Below are positions 19,730-29,427 of a stretch of DNA of 64,000 nucleotides, in pieces. The position numbers and the translations under genes are program-made. Source of the stretch: JAJFUV01 sp964561215 (GTDB lineage Bacteria > Acidobacteriota > Terriglobia > Bryobacterales > Bryobacteraceae); the NCBI GenBank assembly GCA_964561215.1, contig CAZLOS010000006.1:1-64000 (forward strand), written 5' to 3'. A model generated the notes under the pieces. The model ran no database searches. It saw only the letters and a list, made by a program, of their open reading frames with translations, and was not told the DNA's origin. The stretch's first letter is position 1; each line of letters starts with the position of its first letter.

Positions 19730-19749
19730 TTCGACACCAGCATGACATC

Positions 19750-19771
19750 GTGCGGCGCCCGAGCGCCGCAC
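19750..19771. terminator. GC-rich hairpin between the small basic gene and the helicase gene
   Basis: A perfect 9-bp inverted repeat, GTGCGGCGC / GCGCCGCAC, with a CCGA loop. There is no U-tract after it, so it may be a weak terminator or processing structure rather than a classical intrinsic terminator. Confidence 0.4.
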
Positions 19772-19838
19772 GGACCGCCATGGCCTGTGTCAGTCCCCCC
19801 ATCCGACTTCCTCTGTTCTTTCCGGCAAATAACATTAA

Positions 19839-21086
<1,248 letters not shown>

Positions 21087-21615
21087 GCCGGTCAATCAAC
21101 CGCTCCAGTTGTTCCACCGACGGGAGATCCGCCCGGAGCAGGAATGCGCAGTCGCCGGTAACGCGGTGACACTCGCGCACTTCCGGGATCTCCATCACTG
21201 TACTACCAAGCCTCCGCGCAGTCCGTTCATCCCCGGCTACCGTTACGCGGATAAATGCGGACACCGGGTAGCCGACCTTTCGCGGGTCGATGCCGGCGTG
21301 GTAGCCGGTGATGATCTCAGCATCTTCCAGGCGTTTGACGCGCTCGGCCACCGCCGGCGTCGATAGACCCACTCTCCGGCCAAGTTCGGCGTAGGAGACT
21401 CGCGCATCCGATTGCAGTTCGTCGAGAATCTTCCAGCCGATGGTGTCGAGCAGATGGTCGTCGGTCGTCATTCACACCACCTTCCATTCGTTAAGTATAG
21501 AGCCTCAGAGTTGGGCGAATCTTCGGAGAACATGGCCTAATACCGTCGGATCTTGGTTCAACTTGCCGCTCCGCCACGCTATTCTACACTCGGACTGTTG
21601 TCCAGGAGAGTGGTC

Positions 21616-22806
21616 ATGCCTGTCGTAGCAGACGAATTGCGTCTGGCGGAGAGAATGTCGCGGTTGGGCACGGAAACCGCATTTGAGGTGCTCGTGCGCG
21701 CGAAGGCGCTCGAACAGAAGGGCCGGGACGTCATCCACCTGGAAATCGGGGAACCCGATTTCGACACGCCGCCGAATATCGTCGAAGCCGCTGTGAATGC
21801 ACTGCATGCGGGTTACACGCACTACAACCCGGCGGCGGGATTGCCCGAACTGCGCCAGGCGATCGCGGCCGAAATCGCATCCACGCGCGGTGTGGATGTC
21901 TCCGCCGACGAGGTCGTCGTGATGCCGGGCGGCAAGCCGATCATCTTTTTCACGATGCTGGCGCTGGTCGATCGCGGCGACGAGGTGATCTTCCCGGATC
22001 CGGGCTTTCCGATCTACCAGTCCATGATCGAGTTCGTGGGTGGGAAAGCCGTGCCGCTGCCGTTGCGCGAAGAACGCGAATTCCGCATGGACGTGGATGC
22101 GCTGCGCGGCCGGATCACTCCCCGCACGCGGCTCATCATCGTCAACTCGCCGCAGAATCCGACCGGCGGCGTGCTCACGAGCCAGGATGTTCGCGAGCTG
22201 GCCGGCGCCATCGCCGGACGCGACGACATCATGGTCCTCAGCGATGAAATCTACAACCGGCTGATCTTCGAGGGCCGCCACCACTCCATCATTTCGCTGC
22301 CCGGATTCAAGGACCGCACCATCCTTCTGGACGGTTTCTCGAAGACTTATGCGATGACCGGCTGGCGCCTGGGATACGGTGTCATGCGCGCGGACCTGGC
22401 GGCCAAGATTGGCCGGCTGGCCACCAACTGCCACTCCTGCACGGCGACGTTTTCGCAGATGGCCGCCATCGAAGCGCTGAAGGGCGACCAATCGGCCGTG
22501 GCCACCATGCGCGAAGCCTTCCGCGAGCGCCGCGACTATTTCATCGAGCGCGTCAACCAAATCAAGGGCTTCCACTGCATCCCCCCTCACGGCGCGTTCT
22601 ATGCCTTCGCCAATATCACGCAAACGGGCTGGAAGTCGAAGGACCTCGCCGACGCGCTGCTCGAAGAGACCGGCGTGGCGCTGCTCTCAGGTACCGCGTT
22701 CGGCGCTCACGGCGAAGGCTACGTGCGGTTCTCCATCGCCAACTCGATTGAGAACATCGCCAAAGCTCTTGACCGCATCGACCAGTGGACGAAAAGAAGG
22801 CTCTAG
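21616..22806 (+). CDS. Class I/II PLP-dependent aminotransferase
   Basis: 396 residues from the ATG at 21616, chosen for its AGGAGAG ribosome site; a longer frame is open upstream. Fold-type I motifs: LEIGEPDFDTPPNI at the N-terminus, NSPQNPTGG, LSDEIYNRL, and the Schiff-base lysine K243 in DGFSKTYAMTGWRLGY. The family interconverts amino and 2-oxo acids (aspartate, branched-chain or aromatic). The divergent Lrp regulator supports an amino-acid role; exact specificity is unknown. Confidence 0.9.
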   Translation: MPVVADELRLAERMSRLGTETAFEVLVRAKALEQKGRDVIHLEIGEPDFDTPPNIVEAAVNALHAGYTHYNPAAGLPELRQAIAAEIASTRGVDVSADEVVVMPGGKPIIFFTMLALVDRGDEVIFPDPGFPIYQSMIEFVGGKAVPLPLREEREFRMDVDALRGRITPRTRLIIVNSPQNPTGGVLTSQDVRELAGAIAGRDDIMVLSDEIYNRLIFEGRHHSIISLPGFKDRTILLDGFSKTYAMTGWRLGYGVMRADLAAKIGRLATNCHSCTATFSQMAAIEALKGDQSAVATMREAFRERRDYFIERVNQIKGFHCIPPHGAFYAFANITQTGWKSKDLADALLEETGVALLSGTAFGAHGEGYVRFSIANSIENIAKALDRIDQWTKRRL

Positions 22807-22837
22807 CTCCCCGCTGAATAGTTAATCATCCATGCAG

Positions 22838-22857
22838 GGCGGCCATTCCTGGCCGCC
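22838..22857 (+). terminator. Hairpin after the aminotransferase gene
   Basis: A perfect 8-bp inverted repeat, GGCGGCCA / TGGCCGCC, with a TTCC loop, 31 bases past the stop and before the fucosidase gene. Only two T residues follow, so intrinsic termination would be weak. Confidence 0.5.
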
Positions 22858-22909
22858 TTCGATGGGCCTGTGGTAAAACCAGAGACAGACCCTACCGAGT
22901 GGAGACTAC

Positions 22910-24262
22910 ATGGATCGACGCGTTTTCATGCAATCGCTCGCCGCGGCGAGCCTGACGGGGACCGGGGGCGCACTGGCCTCGCCGCCGCGCACCCGGGCAC
23001 TCAGTTCCTGGTTCTACAATGCGGCGCTCGGCTTGTTCGTCCATTGGGGACCTTGCAGTGTGGCGGAAGTCGAGATCAGCTGGTCGATGTACCGGAACTC
23101 GAACGGCCCGAACCTGTACTGGCCGCCTGAAAAGTATCTCGCCCTGGCCGATCAGTTCGACCCTCAGAACTACGATCCGGACAAGTGGCTGGAAGCAGCC
23201 GCGAGGGCCGGATTCAAATACACCGCCTTCGTCACGCGCCACCACGACGGCTACACCATGTGGCCGAGCAAGTACGCTGAGTTCGGGACCGGAACGAAAA
23301 TGCATGGGCGGGACCTGGTCCGGCCGTTCGTGGAGGCTTGCCGCAAGCAGGGGCTGAAAGTAGGCTTTTACTACTCGCCCACGGATTGGAGCTTCTGTCC
23401 CAAAGGCTGGCCCTATCGCGGCTGGCCTCGCGCCGAGCCGAAGTTCCTTCATACCGATCCGCCCCGCGTGGCGGGCTTGCCGCGCTTCGTGGACCTGAAG
23501 CAGGAAGACTACGACAAGTACTTCCCCATCTTTTTCGAACACATGAAGGCGCAGCTCACCGAGCTGATGACCAACTACGGCAAGGTGGACCTGCTGTGGT
23601 GGGATGGGCTGGACTGGCCGCCGGGTATCGACATCCGCGGTAAAGAACTGGACGACTACGTTCGGAAGCTGCAGCCGGGGATCGTGATCAACGACCGCTA
23701 CGTGCCCACCCGCGGCACGCGCGATCTGGGCGATTACAACACCGACTACGAGGCGAAGGATCCCGCCAATCGGCCCGAAGGCGCCTGGGAACAGTGTGCC
23801 CCTATGTGCGGCGGCTGGTCCTATCGAGGAGTGAAGGCGCGATGCCAGCCGGCTTCCTACCTGATCGAGCGCCTGGTGCGCAATCGCGCCTGGGGTGGCA
23901 ACTTCCTGCCCAATTTCGGCCCGCGGGCCGACGGAACCATGCCGCCGGAGTATTACGCCGTCTGCGACGAGATGTCCTCCTGGATGAAGCACAGCGGCGT
24001 GTCGATTTACGACATCGAACCGGGACCCTACCCGGACCGCTCGACTTGCCCCGTCACAGTGAAGGGCAACACCTGGTATGTGCACTTCGTGGATTTCCAA
24101 CGGCGGGCCGCGAAGCTGAAGGGCGTCGGCGCGCCGAAATCGGCGGTGCTGCTGCGCACAGGGAAGGCCGTAGCGTGGAGGGCCGAGGAGGATGGAATCC
24201 TGTTGATCCCCGCCAAGGACGACTTCACCGCGAATGACGATGTCGTCGCGGTGACCTGGTAG
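22910..24262 (+). CDS. Alpha-L-fucosidase, GH29, Tat-exported
   Basis: 450 residues. Twin-arginine-like signal MDRRVFMQSLAAASL. The GH29 catalytic barrel contains GLFVHWGPCS near residue 40 and the strand LLWWDG, with the expected nucleophile Asp232. It ends in a short beta domain. It hydrolyses terminal alpha-L-fucose from glycans outside the cytoplasm. A paralogue lies at 52838-54214, and a deleted copy at 49874-50200 whose last ~130 bases are nearly identical to this gene. It converges on a ceramidase-like gene across a hairpin. Confidence 0.9.
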   Translation: MDRRVFMQSLAAASLTGTGGALASPPRTRALSSWFYNAALGLFVHWGPCSVAEVEISWSMYRNSNGPNLYWPPEKYLALADQFDPQNYDPDKWLEAAARAGFKYTAFVTRHHDGYTMWPSKYAEFGTGTKMHGRDLVRPFVEACRKQGLKVGFYYSPTDWSFCPKGWPYRGWPRAEPKFLHTDPPRVAGLPRFVDLKQEDYDKYFPIFFEHMKAQLTELMTNYGKVDLLWWDGLDWPPGIDIRGKELDDYVRKLQPGIVINDRYVPTRGTRDLGDYNTDYEAKDPANRPEGAWEQCAPMCGGWSYRGVKARCQPASYLIERLVRNRAWGGNFLPNFGPRADGTMPPEYYAVCDEMSSWMKHSGVSIYDIEPGPYPDRSTCPVTVKGNTWYVHFVDFQRRAAKLKGVGAPKSAVLLRTGKAVAWRAEEDGILLIPAKDDFTANDDVVAVTW

Positions 24263-24264
24263 AA

Positions 24265-24284
24265 GCCGGGCGTTTCCGCCCGGC
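24265..24284. terminator. Bidirectional hairpin between convergent genes
   Basis: A perfect 8-bp inverted repeat, GCCGGGCG / CGCCCGGC, with loop TTTC, between the fucosidase stop (24262) and the ceramidase-like stop (24291). The position suits a shared terminator for both strands. Confidence 0.6.
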
Positions 24285-24290
24285 CCACTA

Positions 24291-25652
24291 TCAGCGCGCC
24301 ATCACTTGCTGGATCGCTGTCTTGATGCGCGCTTCCGTGCCCGGTCCCGCGTTGCTGGCGCCGGGCTCATAGCCACCTTCCTGGTAATGTTTGTCGAGGA
24401 CCAGGTAGCCGGATGCACAATCGCCATACCCGGCCACGGCTACAAAATCGCCTTTCAACAACTGCTGGGCATAGAACTGATACTGCAAGCTCGGCTCGCC
24501 GGGTAGATTCAGGATGCGCACGCGGCCGATCTGCAATGAACTCACGTCGAGCGGCTTGCTGCGCGCGTCCCAAGCCAGGTAGATGGCAGCCTTGTAAATC
24601 TCCTGCCCCTTAGCATTTCCGGGATTCTCAAGGAGTTCGCGGCTGTGCTTGACCAGCGCCGGCATGTCGGGACGGGAAGGAAGCGTGAGTGGTGCATCGT
24701 GCCATGAGATTTTGCCGACCCGTTCGAACTTGGTGGCGGCGTCGGAAGCTTCTATACCCGCCTGCAGGCGCGTTGCAAGCCCCTGGCGCGCGGCCAGCGA
24801 CGAGTCGTTGTACTTGCCGGCCGTAACATCGCCGCCGGCGCCGTTGAAGTAGATTTGGAAGACGCCCTCCTTCTTCTCCACGGCTTCCCGTGCCGCGCCA
24901 GCAAAGTCGCCCGTCACCGTACCGTCGCAGCAGAAAGTCTGTGGATGCGAGGCGTAGTAATGGATCCGTACCAGAGGCTTGGCGCCGCGCGCGAACGTGA
25001 TGGTCTTCACGAACGGATCGATGGCCCCCTCGGGCGCTTCCTGCAGGAACTTGCTGCCGCCATTGGAACTCCAGCGCACCACGATCTTGCCGTCGGGCCC
25101 CTTGACGCGCCGCGAGCTGGCCACGCGCTCGACGCGCGCCTGGCCGGTTCCGATGCGGTCGAACGGTTCAAGCTTCGTGGTAGCCCGCTTAACCGCGGCG
25201 GCCAGCCGGTCCGTGAGATCGTTGAGGAACTTGTCGCTCATAAAATTCGGCGGCGAGGGAAGCTTGCTCATTATCCTGGTAGCGTCGCCGTCGATGTACG
25301 GCGCGGTGTGCTGGTGCACGGTTTGCATCGCCACCCTGGCCACGTCCGTTCCGGCGGCCGCGGCGATCTTCGAGCGGAACAGGTCGTGCGCGGAATTCGA
25401 AAGAGCGCACCAATCCAGTGCGCACAAAACATAGCGGTTGCCGCCGTCTTCGATGACAACGCCCTTGGCGAGCAGCGGATCTTCCACCTTCGAGGTGGGC
25501 ACCACCCAGATCAGCGGCTCTCCTTTCCATGGTGTGGCATCCACCTTGAAGGTGGCCACCCGCGGCCCGGACTTGGGCGCGGCGGAGAGAAGGGCGGCCG
25601 ACGCCGCCAAGGCGAAGGAAAATAAAAGGGAACGTCTCAAGTTTGTACGCAT
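24291..25652 (-). CDS. Secreted neutral/alkaline ceramidase-like protein
   Basis: 453 residues from the ATG at 25652, which gives a clean Sec signal (MRTNLRRSLLFSFALAASA); a TTG ten codons upstream is also possible. It resembles the N-terminal domain of neutral ceramidases: HQHTAPY matches the zinc-site HTHSAP block, and FNGAGGDVTAGKYND matches the GGDVSP block. Homologues deacylate ceramides, but many bacterial family members are uncharacterised and lack the C-terminal domain, as here. Activity on lipid is plausible but not shown. Confidence 0.7.
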   Translation of the reverse strand: MRTNLRRSLLFSFALAASAALLSAAPKSGPRVATFKVDATPWKGEPLIWVVPTSKVEDPLLAKGVVIEDGGNRYVLCALDWCALSNSAHDLFRSKIAAAAGTDVARVAMQTVHQHTAPYIDGDATRIMSKLPSPPNFMSDKFLNDLTDRLAAAVKRATTKLEPFDRIGTGQARVERVASSRRVKGPDGKIVVRWSSNGGSKFLQEAPEGAIDPFVKTITFARGAKPLVRIHYYASHPQTFCCDGTVTGDFAGAAREAVEKKEGVFQIYFNGAGGDVTAGKYNDSSLAARQGLATRLQAGIEASDAATKFERVGKISWHDAPLTLPSRPDMPALVKHSRELLENPGNAKGQEIYKAAIYLAWDARSKPLDVSSLQIGRVRILNLPGEPSLQYQFYAQQLLKGDFVAVAGYGDCASGYLVLDKHYQEGGYEPGASNAGPGTEARIKTAIQQVMAR

Positions 25653-25716
25653 GACTCTGCTAACGATTATCCTCCATCGCAAGGCGCGGCAGGGGACCCC
25701 GCATCACACGGCACGA

Positions 25717-25745
25717 TTGACCTCCCTTCGGCATGCCGCTATGAT
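25717..25745 (+). promoter_or_regulatory. Sigma-70-type promoter of tatA
   Basis: TTGACC (25717-25722), a 17-base spacer, and TATGAT (25740-25745), 34 bases before the tatA ATG. The -10 lies within a 19-mer that is repeated exactly at 19016-19034 upstream of the RRM gene. A GGAGG ribosome site precedes the start codon. Confidence 0.7.
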
Positions 25746-25779
25746 GAAAGTGTCTTAGTAACCGTTTGGAGGTTCATCG

Positions 25780-26295
25780 ATGGGTCCCCTAGGCTGGCAG
25801 GAGACGGTTTTCATCTTCCTGCTCGCCTTGCTTATTTTCGGGCCGAAGAAGTTGCCCGAGCTCGGCAAGACGATCGGGAAGGCGTTGACCGAATTCCGCC
25901 GCGCTTCCAGTGAACTAAAGTCCACTTGGGATCGCGAAATGGTAAACCTCGAGCGGGAAAATGAATCGTTGAAGGACGTTACGTCAAACTACCAGAACGA
26001 GATAACCAGTTCGACGTACGATTCTTCTTACGATACTTCCTACTACGACTCGGGCTACAATAGCCGAGACTCGTACGAATCCACCGACTCGAACTCGTCC
26101 ACTGTAAGCGCATCCGCACCTCAGGGCGCTGAATCGACAGCCGAAGCAACGACGGAAACAGCCGCGAACACTGCCGCCCGCGATGCCGGGGCGGAACCCG
26201 CGCAGCAAACCGTGGCCTCTGAATCCGCTGCACCCGCTGAGAGCGCGGCCAGTGAAGCCACGCCGCCGTCCAAAACCGAAGCTGTGAAAACATAG
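25780..26295 (+). CDS. tatA: Twin-arginine translocase TatA/TatB family subunit
   Basis: 171 residues. Short membrane helix (residues 7-20), the family hinge FGPKKLPELGKTIGKAL (residues 21-37), then an amphipathic helix. The last ~100 residues are unusual: a Tyr/Ser/Asp-rich stretch (about 70-105) and an Ala/Glu/Thr-rich disordered tail. The TatA family forms the pore (TatA) or receptor (TatB); with only one copy here it may do both. tatC follows after 17 bases. The operon would export the many RR-signal proteins in this window. Confidence 0.9.
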   Translation: MGPLGWQETVFIFLLALLIFGPKKLPELGKTIGKALTEFRRASSELKSTWDREMVNLERENESLKDVTSNYQNEITSSTYDSSYDTSYYDSGYNSRDSYESTDSNSSTVSASAPQGAESTAEATTETAANTAARDAGAEPAQQTVASESAAPAESAASEATPPSKTEAVKT

Positions 26296-26312
26296 AATCG
26301 CCCGTAACCAGA

Positions 26313-27479
26313 ATGCCAGCGCCAGACGATCCCACCGGGGCCAAGTCCCCCGAAAATAAAGGTGTGCCGGCCGGCGAGCCGCCGGCCGCATCCGAGAAGC
26401 CCTACGACTACGACTCGTACTATCCGTACGACAACGAGGACCCATATAGCTCCGGTGGGGAGATGGCTCCGTCCGCGCTGAAGAGCGAAGAGAAGCCGCC
26501 GGAAACGCCCCCGGCGCCTGAGACGCAAGCCGGCTCGGGCGGCGGGGGAGAGCCGCCCAAGAAGGAAGCGGAGCCTGCCAAGGAACCCGAGGATGACGAA
26601 GAAGAAGGCATGCTGCGCATGTCCTTCCTTGAACATCTGGAGGAACTGCGGGCGAGGATCATCCGGGCGTTGGCGGGCGTGGGCGTCGCCTTCGTTGTCA
26701 GCCTGACGTTCGCCAGTCAGCTCTGGCTGATTGTGAGCGAGCCGGCCGTGGCTGCGCTGAAGCAACTGGGTCTGCCCGATCCGCGCCTGACCCAGATAGC
26801 GCCCATGGAAGTGTTCAACATCATCTACGTCAAGCTGCCTATTCTCACGGCGATATTTCTGGCGTCTCCATGGGTCCTCTATCAGGTATGGGCGTTCATC
26901 GCGCCGGGACTCTACAAGAAAGAGCGCCACTGGGCCGGGCCGTTCGTAATATGTTCGGCGGGCTTGTTCATTCTGGGCGGCCTGTTTGCGTACTATGTAG
27001 CCTTCCGCTTCGGACTGGTTTTCCTGCTCGGCATCGGCCGGGACATCAAGATCCAGCCGATGGTATCCGTGACCGAGTATTTTGACCTTTTTGTCAATGT
27101 TACGCTCGGCGTCGGATTGGTCTTTGAACTGCCCATTCTGATTTTCTTCCTGACGCTGCTGCGCATCGTCACGCCCGGGTTCCTGCTGCGCAACTCGCGT
27201 TACGCCATCCTGATCATCGTGATCCTTGCGGCGATTGTCACGCCCACTCCGGACGTTTTCAACCTGATGCTCTTTGCGGTCCCGATGTGCCTGCTGTTTT
27301 TTGTGGGCATTTTCGCAGGTTATTTACTGATTCTCAGCCGTGAAGGCAAGCGGTTCCCGTGGCGTTACGTCTTGTACGTCATCCTGGCAGTACTAGCCGT
27401 GGTGGCGGGCGCGGCGTACCTGGCCGTAACAAAATACGGATATAGGCTAGTACTCTCCTGGCCATTTCTGACGAAATAA
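26313..27479 (+). CDS. tatC: Twin-arginine translocase subunit TatC with long acidic N-terminal extension
   Basis: 388 residues, longer than the usual ~250. The first ~105 residues are disordered, Pro/Glu-rich, and include a Tyr/Asp patch (PYDYDSYYPYDNEDPYSS). The TatC core then begins at MSFLEHLEELRARI and has six membrane helices, with the signature FEL and the EVFxxxxK region (MEVFNIIYVKL). It recognises RR signal peptides. A seventh hydrophobic segment lies at the C-terminus (VLYVILAVLAVVAGAAYL). The patch resembles the Tyr-rich tail of the TatA partner. Confidence 0.93.
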   Translation: MPAPDDPTGAKSPENKGVPAGEPPAASEKPYDYDSYYPYDNEDPYSSGGEMAPSALKSEEKPPETPPAPETQAGSGGGGEPPKKEAEPAKEPEDDEEEGMLRMSFLEHLEELRARIIRALAGVGVAFVVSLTFASQLWLIVSEPAVAALKQLGLPDPRLTQIAPMEVFNIIYVKLPILTAIFLASPWVLYQVWAFIAPGLYKKERHWAGPFVICSAGLFILGGLFAYYVAFRFGLVFLLGIGRDIKIQPMVSVTEYFDLFVNVTLGVGLVFELPILIFFLTLLRIVTPGFLLRNSRYAILIIVILAAIVTPTPDVFNLMLFAVPMCLLFFVGIFAGYLLILSREGKRFPWRYVLYVILAVLAVVAGAAYLAVTKYGYRLVLSWPFLTK

Positions 27480-27565
27480 GGGACTATTTTCTCATTGGTC
27501 TTTGCGCGCGTACGGGCTACCATGCACGTAGTCGGCTGCAGTGCTGTCGCCGCGGAGCCCGTCCC

Positions 27566-27799
27566 ATGGATTTATTCAAAGTCATAGATGAACTGCGTGA
27601 AGAGAGAAAGCGGCTGGACTACACGATCAAGGCGCTCGAAAACATCATGGAGGGGGAGGAGATTGCCTCCTGGGTCAAGCCGTCCAAGCGCCGCGGCCGG
27701 AAGTCGATGAGTCGTGAAGAGCGGCAGAGAGTATCCGATCGTATGCGGCGATACTGGGCCGCGCGGCGCAAGAAAGCCGCTCAGGAAACGGTCTCCTGA
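27566..27799 (+). CDS. Small coiled-coil, basic hypothetical protein
   Basis: 77 residues: an N-terminal helix with coiled-coil character (residues 1-30), a basic linker KPSKRRGRKSMS, and a C-terminal Arg-rich helix (EERQRVSDRMRRYWAARRKK). The basic half resembles short DNA- or RNA-binding tails, but I do not recognise a named family. It lies between tatC (86 bases upstream) and the tRNA-Arg gene, with its own plausible start. Confidence 0.65.
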   Translation: MDLFKVIDELREERKRLDYTIKALENIMEGEEIASWVKPSKRRGRKSMSREERQRVSDRMRRYWAARRKKAAQETVS

Positions 27800-27881
27800 A
27801 GCCGGCTGGAGCGTCCACGTGTGCTTGTGCCGGCTTGACACTGCTCGTTTCAACTCGCTACAGTGAAATTGCCTACCAAAC

Positions 27882-27958
27882 GCGCCCGTAGCTCAGCTGG
27901 ATAGAGCGTCTGGCTACGAACCAGAAGGTCGGGTGTTCGAATCACCCCGGGCGTACCA
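27882..27958 (+). tRNA. tRNA-Arg (anticodon ACG)
   Basis: The complete cloverleaf can be folded by eye: acceptor GCGCCCG / CGGGCGT (first pair G-U), D arm GCTC...GAGC, anticodon stem TCTGG / CCAGA with loop CTACGAA (ACG at 27916-27918), T arm GGGTG TTCGAAT CACCC, and an encoded CCA end. Its last 10 bases plus three more recur at 30348-30360. Confidence 0.95.
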
Positions 27959-27961
27959 CCT
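27949..27961 (+). repeat. Direct repeat copy 1, overlapping the tRNA-Arg 3' end
   Basis: GGGCGTACCACCT covers the last ten bases of the tRNA and three beyond. The same 13 bases occur at 30348-30360 in the same orientation. Such duplications of tRNA ends can mark attachment sites of integrative elements, but no integrase gene lies between the copies. Confidence 0.5.
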
Positions 27962-27992
27962 AGCCGTCAGTCGAATGCTTTAGCATGATCAG

Positions 27993-29132
27993 ATGCGGCG
28001 AATCCTTCTACTGTTCTCCATTGTTCTTGCAGCCCAGGCGGCGGAACCCGATCGCGTCGAGCGGCTGCTCGCGGAATTGTCCGAGGCTTACGGCCCGATC
28101 GGTTTCGAGGGCCCGGTCCGCGCAATCATGCGGCGCGAGCTGACGCCTTACGCTGCGCGATTCGAAACCGACGGTCTGGGCTCGTTGATCGCCGTCGCCC
28201 CGGCCTCCGATGCCGCCGCACCGCGCCTCATGCTGGCCGCGCACATGGACGAGCTGTCGCTGCTGGTCAAGCACATCACACCGGAAGGGTTCGTCAAGTT
28301 CCTCCCGGTCGGCGGCTGGCTCGATCTCGCGCTGGTCAACCAGCGATTCGTCATCCTCACGCGCAAAGGCCCGGTCACCGGCGTCTGCGCGCTCAAGACT
28401 CCGCACATCATGTCCAGCGAGGAGCGCTCCCGCATCCCGCGTCGCGACAACCTGTTCATCGACGTCGGCGCAACCAGCAGACAGGATGCCGAGGAGCGCT
28501 TGGGCATCCGGCCCGGCGACCCCGTAGCGCCCCAGAGCCGCTTCGAAAAGCTGAAGGGCGGGAATCTGTATTTGGGCAAGGCGTGGGACGACCGCGCGGG
28601 GCTGGCGGTGATCGTGGAAGTGATGCGGCGCCTGAAGCAGACGCCCGCGCCCTGTTCTGTCTACGCCGTGGCGACGGTGCAGGAAGAGGTGGGAGTACGC
28701 GGCGCGAAGACCGCGAGCTACCTGGCAAAGCCGGACATCGGCATCAATCTCGAAGGGGGCGTGGCCGCCGACCACCCGGGCATCACCGCGGATGAGGCGC
28801 AGGAGCGGATTGGGGGCGGTCCCGGCATGTTCCTGCACGACAGCTTCATGCTCCCGAACGTGAAGCTGCGCGATTTCATCCTGGACACGGCCAAGGCGAA
28901 GGGAATCCCCGTGCAGTTCGAGATCCTGAGCGGCTATGGCGAGGACGGAGCGGAGATGCAGCGCGCCTACGGCGGCGCCCCGAGTATCAACCTCACGGTC
29001 CCAACGCGGTACATGCACAACCACAACGGCATCATCAGCCGAGCCGATTTCGACCGCACCGTCGATCTCGTCACCGAGGTGATCCGCCGCATGGATCCAG
29101 CCACGGTGAAGCAATTGAAAGCCTTCGACTGA
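27993..29132 (+). CDS. M42 family metallopeptidase, secreted
   Basis: 379 residues with a short Sec signal (MRRILLLFSIVLAAQAA). Dinuclear-metal M42 features: AAHMDE (His ligand), KAWDDRAG (bridging Asp), QEEVGVRG (catalytic Glu-Glu) and the C-terminal His in TRYMHNHNG. The family includes glutamyl aminopeptidases and endoglucanase-like deblocking peptidases, normally cytoplasmic tetrahedral complexes; a signal peptide is a deviation. It follows the tRNA-Arg gene by 34 bases. Confidence 0.87.
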   Translation: MRRILLLFSIVLAAQAAEPDRVERLLAELSEAYGPIGFEGPVRAIMRRELTPYAARFETDGLGSLIAVAPASDAAAPRLMLAAHMDELSLLVKHITPEGFVKFLPVGGWLDLALVNQRFVILTRKGPVTGVCALKTPHIMSSEERSRIPRRDNLFIDVGATSRQDAEERLGIRPGDPVAPQSRFEKLKGGNLYLGKAWDDRAGLAVIVEVMRRLKQTPAPCSVYAVATVQEEVGVRGAKTASYLAKPDIGINLEGGVAADHPGITADEAQERIGGGPGMFLHDSFMLPNVKLRDFILDTAKAKGIPVQFEILSGYGEDGAEMQRAYGGAPSINLTVPTRYMHNHNGIISRADFDRTVDLVTEVIRRMDPATVKQLKAFD

Positions 29133-29282
29133 GGGGCAGCCCGGCCCGCAGCGATTCGACGAGCGTCGTTATCGGAACTTCGACATCACCGGCCGATGCG
29201 GACCCGGCACTTTCCGGGAACGGTTTCTTTTCATCCGTAGCCACTTATTGAAACTGAGGTAAAACAATGCCATGATCTTTAT

Positions 29283-29349
29283 CTGAAGCAAGGGCAACTT
29301 CAGTGCAGGTCTGGGCGCACGATGCGTGCAGTCGCAGCTCTGCACTGAA
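29283..29349 (+). promoter_or_regulatory. Mutually exclusive hairpins in the leader of the 29428 gene
   Basis: The noncoding stretch 29133-29427 contains three complementary segments: A CTGAAG (29283-29288), B CTTCAGTGCAG (29298-29308) and C CTGCACTGAA (29340-29349). B can pair with A or, over ten perfect pairs, with C; a nested GCACG/CGTGC stem sits inside the B-C loop. A possible promoter TTGAAA-17-CATGAT (29248-29276) precedes it. The layout is attenuator- or riboswitch-like but unproven. Confidence 0.4.
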
Positions 29350-29427
29350 ATCAAGACGAGTCTGTGAGGCTTGTCCACACTGCACGATCACACGGAGGCA
29401 CTAGATGGGAATTTCCTAGGAGGAAAC

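Noticed and set aside
21505..22623. 372-codon minus-strand frame
   Set aside because: Shadow of the aminotransferase gene; no ribosome site or family motif.
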